Part shown: positions 1 through 4,829 of the stretch, piece by piece
Numbering within the stretch: position 1 is the stretch's first letter
Layout of the letters: every line of letters starts with the position of its first letter
Assembly (NCBI GenBank): GCA_030671945.1
Contig: DAOVHJ010000186.1
Location: 1-5,494 of the forward strand
Length of the DNA stretch: 5,494 bases
Source: Candidatus Heimdallarchaeota archaeon
Lineage (GTDB): Archaea; Asgardarchaeota; Heimdallarchaeia; JABLTI01
Direction of reading: 5' to 3'
Made by a program: the position numbers and the translations under genes
The notes under the pieces: model-generated
The model's database searches: none
Seen by the model: only the letters and a program-made list of their open reading frames with translations
Told to the model about the DNA's origin: nothing

Positions 1-40
1 CTTCAGTAATTGCTCTTTCTTTACGTCGAATATCTCTCAT
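1..40 (-). CDS. 5'-terminal fragment of a probable NimA-like pyridoxamine 5'-phosphate oxidase-fold protein
   Basis: A minus-strand ATG at 40-38 opens a frame that runs off the left edge after 13 codons, reading MRDIRRKERAITE. This resembles the usual beginning of the NimA-like/Pyridox_ox_2 family (M-R-x-x-R-R-K-[DE]-R-x-[IL]-[ST]-[DE]), small flavin-binding split-barrel proteins often annotated as nitroimidazole resistance or FMN-binding proteins. That comparison is from memory of the family, and only the N-terminus is visible, so no cofactor or active-site residue can be checked. It lies downstream of the iorB terminator. A TATA-like TTTTTTAATA (plus-strand positions 70-79) sits about 33 bp upstream of the ATG, which would give a very short leader. 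It could instead be a chance frame. Confidence 0.5.
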   Translation of the reverse strand, partial: MRDIRRKERAITE

Positions 41-83
41 ATTAATCAGTAATAAACAAGAAAGAGAGTATTAAAAAATTTGT

Positions 84-115
84 AAAAAAAACTAGAAAAC
101 TGGGATAAAATCCCA
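84..115 (-). terminator. Hairpin plus T-tract terminator after iorB
   Basis: Read on the minus strand, the iorB stop is followed within a few bases by a 6-bp perfect stem (TGGGAT pairing with ATCCCA, plus-strand 101-106 and 110-115) around a 3-nt loop. T-rich sequence follows, including a T4 and then a T8 run (plus-strand A's at 84-91), with another T6 run a little farther on. Archaeal RNA polymerase stops on oligo-T runs even without strong hairpins, so the end of the ior transcript is probably here. The stem is short, so the T-tract is the stronger part of the evidence. Confidence 0.7.
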
Positions 116-117
116 AG

Positions 118-726
118 TTAAAGCTTATAACTGAATCCTTTTTCAAAAGCTTGAAGGTTAATAGCAACATACTTTGGTGGGAGAATTGCTTTCATACCTT
201 CAATAATTTGTTCTTTTGTAATTGGGAGTATTTTGGTATTTGCTGCGAGTGCACCAATGAGAATCATGTTCATTGTTTGACTTAGTCCAAGTGTTTGAGC
301 ATCTTCTTGTGCAGGAACAAAAATAACGGTAGAAGTTATTCGTTTTAATTCCGATTCAATCTCTTCCAGTGTAGGATATTTGATCTCACCTTTGGAATAA
401 CGAACAGATAATGGGTGATAAGTCGTTGTATTAACAACAACAATGCCATCTTTTCGTAGCTTCGGCATAGAACGAAGTGACTCGAGAGCTTCAAGAGCAA
501 TGATAACATCTGCTTCTCCAACAGCACACTGGGGGGATTCAGTGGGATCATAACCAATAGCGAGATCAGAGACGACAACACCACCTCTTTGAGCTAAACC
601 ATGGGTTTCCATAGTCATAACAGTTAAACCAGCAAGCTTAGCAGCAGTGGCTAAAACTCGAGTAGTGGAACCAATGCCTTGACCGCCCATACCTGTAACG
701 TGAACTTTTAATTTCTTTTCAGACAT
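118..726 (-). CDS. iorB: Indolepyruvate:ferredoxin oxidoreductase, beta subunit (IorB)
   Basis: This is the small (gamma-domain) subunit of the 2-oxoacid:ferredoxin oxidoreductase that pairs with IorA. The enzyme converts indolepyruvate and other aryl-pyruvates, CoA and oxidised ferredoxin to aryl-acetyl-CoA, CO2 and reduced ferredoxin in the cytoplasm. The 202-residue length is usual for archaeal IorB. The glycine-rich signature GMGGQGIG is at residues 12-19, and the family motif THGLAQRGG, which helps form the CoA/active-site interface, is at 41-49. No membrane segment or signal peptide is visible. The ATG at 726 has a good AGGAG nine bases upstream. An ATG seven bases earlier is out of frame and stops at once. 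It is 12 bp downstream of iorA and surely co-transcribed. A stand-alone beta subunit without its own Fe-S cluster is normal for the family. Confidence 0.96.
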   Translation of the reverse strand: MSEKKLKVHVTGMGGQGIGSTTRVLATAAKLAGLTVMTMETHGLAQRGGVVVSDLAIGYDPTESPQCAVGEADVIIALEALESLRSMPKLRKDGIVVVNTTTYHPLSVRYSKGEIKYPTLEEIESELKRITSTVIFVPAQEDAQTLGLSQTMNMILIGALAANTKILPITKEQIIEGMKAILPPKYVAINLQAFEKGFSYKL

Positions 727-735
727 TTTTCATTT

Positions 736-740
736 CTCCT
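736..740 (-). promoter_or_regulatory. Ribosome-binding site of iorB
   Basis: The minus strand reads AGGAG here (CTCCT on the plus strand), nine bases before the iorB ATG. It overlaps the iorA stop, since TAG is the start of TAGGAG. It is the clearest Shine-Dalgarno sequence in the window and suggests that iorB is translated by re-initiation or coupling after iorA, which would keep the two subunits in balance. Confidence 0.8.
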
Positions 741-2661
741 AAATGCGAGTAAATTCCTCTATTTGCTTAATGGGTTTCACCTTAAGCGGACAAGTTTGAA
801 CACAACAACCACACCCAATACAGAGATCAGTATTAATTTGTGGTTTCTCACCTTTCTTCTCAATTGCAGGACAAGCGAAATCGGATAAACAAGCTTGAAT
901 GTTGCGACAAATCTCATGATCAATTTGGTAAGGATTAGCTAATGTCCCAGCTCGTAATTCTGCTTTGGAACGCATAAGAGCACAGGGTTCCTCTTGAATA
1001 ACCACAGCAAACTCATCTTGAGTGAAAGCCTCATCCAAAGCTTCAACAAGTGCAGCAACGTTGTAGGCAGGAACGCGTCTAACAAATTTAACACCCCAAG
1101 CTTTCAGAGTATCATCAATACTAATTGTCTCGTGATCCTTGTATTTCGCGGGTAAACGGGCACCGAGAGATTTCTTACCTGTATTAGGATTAGGTTGGTG
1201 ACCTGTCATAGCCGTTATCCCATTATCCATGACCATTAATACTACTTTGTGTTTATTGAACACTGCATTTACTATCCCTGGCATTGCTGCATGGAAGAAT
1301 GTTGAATCTCCTACGAATGACATTATCGCAGTATCAGGTAAGGCTAGTTTCATACCTGAAGCAGCAGGAACTCCACTACCCATTGAGTAGAGTAAGGTTC
1401 CTTGATTGTGTGGATCTAAGTATCCTAAGGAATAGCACCCAATATCTGCCATAGAATGGCCTTTCAGTTTATCCATAACGATTTTAGCAGCATGGAACGA
1501 GGTTCTATGCCCGCAGCCAGGACAGAGCACTGGTGATCGTTTTGGAACTTCTATTTGTGGCTCAGAAACTTTGAGTGGATTTGGCACATCTAGTAATTTC
1601 GCAAACATACCTACTAATCGTGCTGTATCATACTCTGATATCATTAAATCCTCGTAGTCTTTCTCTTTGTATTTTCCAATTATTTTTGTACCAGAATATC
1701 CTTCTTCGTAGAGCTCGACTTTGATTAATTCCTCAATGAAGGGATCGAGTTCTTCCAAGATTTTTACAGTCTTATTTTTCTTTATGAATTCCATGATTTT
1801 CTTCATTGGAAGAGGATAAATTATTCCTAGTTTTAAGATGTTAGCAGAAATACCGAGTATTCGTAGTGCTGCTTTTGTTGCAGCATATGCATGTCCTGCT
1901 GTTATAATTCCTATTTTTGCTTCACCTTTTCCTACTTTCTCTTCTATAAGCAATGCACCGCCATTAGCTAGTTCTTCCCATTTCTTTAGATTTCTAAGTG
2001 ATTTTTCCTTCAAAGGTTTTAGTGTTGCAGGTAAGGGGACGTAACCACCCTCTCTCTTAGGGTCAAATCCTCTCTCAATTACAGGCTTCTTAATTGTGCC
2101 GTATTCAACTATACCTGTTTGATGGCAGATTCTTGTCGTAGATCTAACAACAACTGGCATTTTCCATTTTTGCGCATGTTCCATTGCAAACACAAAATAA
2201 TCCTTTGCTTCTTGGGCATTAGCTGGTTCAATCATTGGTATATGTCCAATTTTCGCATAATGCCTGTTGTCTTGTTCGTTCTGCGAAGAATGTGGTCCTG
2301 GATCATCTCCAAGAATGACTACTAATCCACCTGGCATAGTATACATACTTAGTTGGACAAAAGAATCAGCAGCAACATTAAGTCCTACACTTTTCATGAA
2401 GCAAGTTGCCGGAGCTCCTCCAATAGCAGCTGAAGCAGCTACTTCAGTTGCAACTTTTTCATTGGTTGAGAACTCGAAATAAATACCGCTTTCTTCTGAT
2501 ATCTGCCCAAGTCTCACACCAATTTCACTCGTTGGTGAACCAGGATACGCGGCAGCTATTTTTACACCTGCTTCTATCATTCCCCTGACATAAGCATCAT
2601 TTCCGAGAAGTATCTCTTTATGAGGTCCTTCTTTTAAAAGAGGATGTGTTTTAGATGACAT
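739..2661 (-). CDS. iorA: Indolepyruvate:ferredoxin oxidoreductase, alpha subunit (IorA)
   Basis: This is the large thiamine-diphosphate (ThDP) subunit, which decarboxylates aryl-pyruvates formed by transamination of tryptophan, phenylalanine and tyrosine and passes electrons to ferredoxin. The pyrimidine-binding domain is N-terminal, with AAYPGSPTSEIG at 37-48, the probable catalytic Glu68 in TNEKVATE, and the IorA hallmark DDPGPHSSQNEQDNRHYAK at 119-137. A transketolase C-terminal-like domain spans roughly 245-360. The ThDP diphosphate-binding domain begins with CPGCGHR (380-386) and contains GDS at 451-453 and DNG at 479-481. The C-terminal ferredoxin-like tail holds one complete 4Fe-4S motif, C614-x2-C617-x2-C620-x3-C624-P. 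The motif before it keeps only C585, C591 and C597, with Ile588 where a second cysteine is expected. The 640-residue length is typical. The ATG at 2661 follows a weak AAAGGA ten bases upstream. IorA is distinguished from pyruvate oxidoreductases by its single fused alpha/beta chain and this Fe-S tail. Confidence 0.97.
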   Translation of the reverse strand: MSSKTHPLLKEGPHKEILLGNDAYVRGMIEAGVKIAAAYPGSPTSEIGVRLGQISEESGIYFEFSTNEKVATEVAASAAIGGAPATCFMKSVGLNVAADSFVQLSMYTMPGGLVVILGDDPGPHSSQNEQDNRHYAKIGHIPMIEPANAQEAKDYFVFAMEHAQKWKMPVVVRSTTRICHQTGIVEYGTIKKPVIERGFDPKREGGYVPLPATLKPLKEKSLRNLKKWEELANGGALLIEEKVGKGEAKIGIITAGHAYAATKAALRILGISANILKLGIIYPLPMKKIMEFIKKNKTVKILEELDPFIEELIKVELYEEGYSGTKIIGKYKEKDYEDLMISEYDTARLVGMFAKLLDVPNPLKVSEPQIEVPKRSPVLCPGCGHRTSFHAAKIVMDKLKGHSMADIGCYSLGYLDPHNQGTLLYSMGSGVPAASGMKLALPDTAIMSFVGDSTFFHAAMPGIVNAVFNKHKVVLMVMDNGITAMTGHQPNPNTGKKSLGARLPAKYKDHETISIDDTLKAWGVKFVRRVPAYNVAALVEALDEAFTQDEFAVVIQEEPCALMRSKAELRAGTLANPYQIDHEICRNIQACLSDFACPAIEKKGEKPQINTDLCIGCGCCVQTCPLKVKPIKQIEEFTRI

Positions 2662-2698
2662 ATCATCAAATTCCTTTTAATTACAACAAAATACTCTA

Positions 2699-2721
2699 TT
2701 TCTAATCAATAACATTAGAAA
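2699..2721. repeat. Perfect 8-bp inverted repeat upstream of iorA
   Basis: TTTCTAAT (2699-2706) and ATTAGAAA (2714-2721) are exact reverse complements separated by seven bases. The element lies 37-60 bp before the iorA start and just downstream of two TATA-like motifs, near the expected transcription start of iorAB. It could be a dimeric-repressor operator, a 5'-leader hairpin, or part of the nmd3 3' end. In AT-rich DNA an 8-bp palindrome with a short loop can arise by chance, so the function is inferred. Confidence 0.5.
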
Positions 2722-2727
2722 CTACAC

Positions 2728-2753
2728 TTAATATTTTCTGTTTATATTTTCAA
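2728..2753 (-). promoter_or_regulatory. Tandem BRE/TATA-like motifs, probable iorAB promoter
   Basis: On the minus strand two GAAAATAT octamers (plus-strand ATATTTTC at 2744-2751 and 2731-2738) lie 13 bp apart. They continue into TATAAA (2747-2742) and TATTAA (2733-2728) respectively. An A-rich element followed by TATAAA matches the archaeal BRE-TATA pattern. Start sites about 26 bp downstream would fall near 2719 or 2704, leaving a 40-60 nt iorA leader. This supports separate transcription of iorAB from the translation cluster. It is based on motif and position only. Confidence 0.5.
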
Positions 2754-2762
2754 GAAGAAATT

Positions 2763-2770
2763 AAAAAAAG
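2763..2770 (-). terminator. Oligo-T terminator after nmd3
   Basis: Right after the nmd3 stop codon (TAG) the minus strand reads a C and then seven T's, followed by AATTTCTTCTT. No stable hairpin precedes it. Archaeal RNA polymerase terminates efficiently at such oligo-T runs, so this is a reasonable end for the aIF2-beta/DUF424/nmd3 transcript, just ahead of the iorA promoter motifs. Confidence 0.5.
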
Positions 2771-3865
2771 CTATATTTTTTTACACTCAAATAATCCATC
2801 TGGGAGTTCTACCATTAAAATCCCATCCCCATCTTTGTGATCTTTGAAGATAGCAGAATTATCTATGTCTATTGTTTCAAAAGTAACTTCATTCATTACA
2901 GAGACATTTGGTGGTTGTAATGCGACAATTATGTATTTCTGTAATTGATCCTTTTTCTTCAAAACCTTCAAGTAATCGGGATGACTCTCTTTTGCAGCGA
3001 GAGTTTTTAATTCGCGAGTTTTTAGATGCATTAATGCAGCGCGACCCTGTCTTATCCCAACAATCTGATAATTATTTTTTAGATAACTAACCACATCACT
3101 TATCTCAAAATATGGTAAACGAATGCAATAGGTAGATTGGTAAATTGGTTTTCCATCTTTATGGGATTTTAATTTTGTACTGTATTCAGTAGATGCTGCT
3201 AAATTATCCGCTAGTGAAGCTGCAATGATTTTGGCAAATTTCTCGTGCCCAACATACAAATCCACTCCTCCCTTAGATTGGTCAACAACTTTAGAGATGT
3301 AAGCCATTCTATCTCCGGTTTCCGCTCTTTTATCCTTCATTTGTTGCACTAATTCTGTAATCAGTAGTTGCTCATTTTCATTTATTATTCTGCGATCACT
3401 TCTAACTTGCACGATGGACTCAAAATACCCTCGAGTAAATTTCGCACATCTTTCACAAACGCCAATATTAACTACGAGATCTAGATTAGTTTCTTGTTGA
3501 TAGTGAGGAACTTGTTCATTTGTGGTTCCCTCAAAAAGAATCTTTAATGATTGTTTGGATGCTACATCAAATGATGGCTCCTCAAAATCCTCTATTAGCA
3601 CTACTTTGGCATCTGTTTCTTTCTTTGTTTTCTTTAGGAATTCTTTCAAAATTTTCAAAACTGTTTCCTTAGGATCATCATGAACCTCGTGCCATTTACT
3701 ATGAAACATTAGATCCCCACACAGTTTGCATGCTGTTAGATTGAACTTTTTTTCATAGAATGAAGTAATCAGTGGAAACTCGGTCTTGTAACAACTAAGA
3801 CAAAAACCATCGACAATTTCTTCTTCTTCTTCGCTTTTTCCACATTTACAACAAATCTGACTCAT
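2771..3865 (-). CDS. nmd3: NMD3 family ribosome-biogenesis protein
   Basis: This is the archaeal homologue of eukaryotic Nmd3, the adaptor that binds the 60S ribosomal subunit late in maturation and links it to the Crm1 exporter. Archaea have no nucleus, so the archaeal role is presumed to be large-subunit maturation or quality control. From the ATG at 3865 the protein has 364 residues. Zinc-ribbon cysteine pairs are C5/C8 with C22/C25 and C46/C49 with C137/C140, which is the family pattern. YFESIVQVR (147-155), GGVDLYVG (200-206 region) and the TYCIRLPYFEISDVVSYL stretch near 245-262 are further NMD3 signatures. It is shorter than eukaryotic Nmd3 (about 500 residues) and lacks its C-terminal shuttling region, as expected. 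A GTG at 3874 would add three residues, but that GTG lies inside the GGGTGG likely to be the ribosome-binding site, and family members start M-x-x-x-C-x-x-C-G. An EEEEE run at 12-16 sits within the first ribbon. Confidence 0.93.
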   Translation of the reverse strand: MSQICCKCGKSEEEEEIVDGFCLSCYKTEFPLITSFYEKKFNLTACKLCGDLMFHSKWHEVHDDPKETVLKILKEFLKKTKKETDAKVVLIEDFEEPSFDVASKQSLKILFEGTTNEQVPHYQQETNLDLVVNIGVCERCAKFTRGYFESIVQVRSDRRIINENEQLLITELVQQMKDKRAETGDRMAYISKVVDQSKGGVDLYVGHEKFAKIIAASLADNLAASTEYSTKLKSHKDGKPIYQSTYCIRLPYFEISDVVSYLKNNYQIVGIRQGRAALMHLKTRELKTLAAKESHPDYLKVLKKKDQLQKYIIVALQPPNVSVMNEVTFETIDIDNSAIFKDHKDGDGILMVELPDGLFECKKI

Positions 3866-3876
3866 GGGTTCCACCC
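3866..3876 (-). promoter_or_regulatory. Ribosome-binding site of nmd3 within a small hairpin
   Basis: The minus strand reads GGGTGG (3876-3871) five bases before the ATG at 3865, a partial match to the archaeal GGAGGTGA Shine-Dalgarno. It also contains the competing GTG start codon. GGGT and ACCC form a 4-bp stem around GGA, so the site could be partly folded away. The motif supports ATG 3865 as the start. Confidence 0.5.
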
Positions 3877-3920
3877 TAGAAAATTCTGGAGGAAGAATAA
3901 GTAATCAATCTTGATTTGTG

Positions 3921-4241
3921 TCACCGGATGAACATAACATGACCAACTTTTCCGTTGTCCTGACAATTAATCCACATGACAGCTAATTCATTAACCATTC
4001 TTTTCTCTACAGCAGCATCAACAATTCCTTTACCGATGAGGTTAAAGCTAGTGGCTATTCTCATTTGTTCCAAGCATTTCTCTATTGGAACAAGATCTCC
4101 TCCGAAGAAGCGATCATTGACACAGAGCTCTAATTCACCTTCACTTAATGTTTTTCCGAGTAATTCTTTATCACAAACTGTGACTAAATAATCTCGCTCA
4201 GTTTGTCGCACTCGAAGGTAAAATAATTGCTTTTTTGTCAT
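3921..4241 (-). CDS. DUF424 family protein of unknown function
   Basis: This is a small conserved archaeal protein of the DUF424 family. Its biochemical role is not established. The 106 residues begin with a beta-strand-like segment (LFYLRVRQ) and carry the family's recognisable CDKELLGKTL at 23-32 and DRFFGGDLV at 43-51. A helical middle follows, then a hydrophobic C-terminal strand ending VMFIR. No signal peptide, membrane helix, zinc-binding pair or ThDP/nucleotide loop is visible. It lies between aIF2-beta (37 bp upstream) and nmd3 (55 bp downstream). As I recall, this order recurs in several archaeal lineages, which suggests a job in translation or ribosome maturation, but that is guilt by association. 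The ATG at 4241 has only a weak GAGAG upstream. A TATA-like CTTTAATTAAG is centred 28 bp before it, so a leaderless transcript is possible as well as read-through from aIF2-beta. Confidence 0.88.
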   Translation of the reverse strand: MTKKQLFYLRVRQTERDYLVTVCDKELLGKTLSEGELELCVNDRFFGGDLVPIEKCLEQMRIATSFNLIGKGIVDAAVEKRMVNELAVMWINCQDNGKVGHVMFIR

Positions 4242-4263
4242 TGAAATCTCTCAAAGATAGTTT

Positions 4264-4274
4264 CTTAATTAAAG
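4264..4274 (-). promoter_or_regulatory. Possible internal TATA box for the DUF424 gene
   Basis: The minus strand reads CTTTAATTAAG, centred about 28 bp before the DUF424 ATG. This is the spacing expected when an archaeal TATA box drives a leaderless mRNA. It is an AT-rich intergenic palindrome, so chance is a real alternative. If real, DUF424 and nmd3 could be transcribed without aIF2-beta. Confidence 0.35.
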
Positions 4275-4278
4275 TATT

Positions 4279-4686
4279 TTAAACTGGCTTAACGCTTGTT
4301 CGTGCACCACAAGCTTCACATACGAGAAAGTTGATTCGATCTTCTTTAATCAAATTAGTGTCTGGTTTTTCACATTCAGGACAAATAACGTATTCCTTCA
4401 TGTAACGATTCAATAAATCAATCATGGTTCCTCGAAAATGTTTACCTGCAAAGACAGCTCTTTGTCCTTCAATATTAGCAGAGGTTGCTAATTCTTTTGT
4501 AAGGAATTTTAAGAGATGATTCCCATCTCGATTTAGTGCTGTTACAACTTGATGCCAATTCCTGAAGAAAGAACGATTTCCTTCAATTGCTACATCTGGT
4601 TTTGGTGGTTCGAAACGAGATTTTTCAAAGATTTTTTCTGGTAATTGCTCGCGAGCACGTTTGAGCAACTCTTCATAATTTGACAT
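4279..4686 (-). CDS. eif2b: Translation initiation factor 2, beta subunit (aIF2-beta)
   Basis: This is the beta subunit of the heterotrimeric archaeal aIF2, which carries methionylated initiator tRNA to the small ribosomal subunit as a GTP-dependent ternary complex. The gamma subunit binds GTP and the beta subunit docks on it through its N-terminal helix. The 135 residues are typical of the archaeal protein. The N-terminal helix YEELLKRAREQLP (4-16) is the expected gamma-binding segment. The central alpha-beta domain has the conserved FFRNWHQVVTALNRDGNHLLKFL (40-62) and GKHFRGTMIDLLNRYMKEYV (81-100). The C-terminal zinc ribbon has C102-x2-C105 and C123-x2-C126. The eukaryotic lysine-rich N-terminal extension is absent, as in all archaea. 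The ATG at 4686 is the first start, and promoter spacing suggests a nearly leaderless mRNA. It is the first gene of the minus-strand cluster and divergent from the phosphorylase gene at 4830. Confidence 0.97.
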   Translation of the reverse strand: MSNYEELLKRAREQLPEKIFEKSRFEPPKPDVAIEGNRSFFRNWHQVVTALNRDGNHLLKFLTKELATSANIEGQRAVFAGKHFRGTMIDLLNRYMKEYVICPECEKPDTNLIKEDRINFLVCEACGARTSVKPV

Positions 4687-4691
4687 GAAGC

Positions 4692-4722
4692 TAAATCTTT
4701 GATATCCGAAACTTAAATCTTT
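4692..4722. repeat. 9-bp direct repeat in the divergent promoter region
   Basis: TAAATCTTT occurs exactly at 4692-4700 and 4714-4722, 22 bp apart start to start, or about two helical turns. On the minus strand each copy reads AAAGATTTA, resembling a BRE followed by a TATA core. The far copy is at the right distance to drive aIF2-beta. The near copy could be a duplicated promoter element or half of a regulator site. Confidence 0.5.
4706..4718 (+). promoter_or_regulatory. Possible BRE/TATA promoter for the phosphorylase gene
   Basis: The plus strand reads CCGAAAC then TTAAAT, resembling a BRE plus TATA core and overlapping the aIF2-beta TATA on the other strand. A start site near 4742 would leave a leader of roughly 88 nt before the ATG at 4830. 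A second AT-rich candidate, TTAAAAAAT at 4770-4778, would leave about 30 nt. The sequence alone does not decide between them. Confidence 0.35.
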
Positions 4723-4723
4723 T
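4712..4723 (-). promoter_or_regulatory. BRE/TATA promoter of aIF2-beta
   Basis: The minus strand reads AAAAGATTTAAG, an A-rich BRE-like stretch followed by TTTAAG. It is centred about 29 bp before the aIF2-beta ATG. Standard archaeal TATA-to-start spacing would place the transcription start within a few bases of the ATG, giving a leaderless or nearly leaderless transcript. There is no Shine-Dalgarno before this gene, which agrees. Confidence 0.55.
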
Positions 4724-4829
4724 GACTAGTTTACCATGAGTAATGTACGGGAAAATGAAATTGTGCAAATTAAAAAATCAACGCCGAAAAAACCAAAAAG
4801 ACTTACTCAAATATCAAATCGTGAACTAG

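Noticed and set aside
345..584. 79-codon minus-strand frame inside iorB
   Set aside because: It lies in another frame of the same strand within a clearly coding gene, is leucine-rich and low in complexity, and matches no family I know.
1838..2482. Plus-strand open frames of about 70 codons opposite iorA (1838-2044, 2119-2325, 2267-2482)
   Set aside because: They are antisense to strongly conserved IorA coding sequence, overlap one another, have no recognisable domain or ribosome-binding site, and are short.
739..2661. IorA as a pyruvate or 2-oxoglutarate ferredoxin oxidoreductase
   Set aside because: The single chain carries pyrimidine, middle and ThDP domains plus an Fe-S tail, paired with a lone IorB of 202 residues, and has the SSQNEQDNRHYA signature. 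Pyruvate and 2-oxoglutarate enzymes have a different subunit or domain order.
2908..3090. 60-codon plus-strand frame opposite nmd3
   Set aside because: It is antisense to the conserved NMD3 C-terminal half, with no start signal or motif.
3903..3916. Small inverted repeat AATCAA-TC-TTGATT between DUF424 and nmd3
   Set aside because: A 6-bp AT-rich stem with a 2-base loop is too tight and weak for a terminator, no T-run follows, and the neighbouring genes look co-transcribed.
3976..4191. 71-codon plus-strand frame opposite the DUF424 gene
   Set aside because: It is a shadow of the DUF424 frame. The serine/leucine-rich composition is what antisense of this gene would give.
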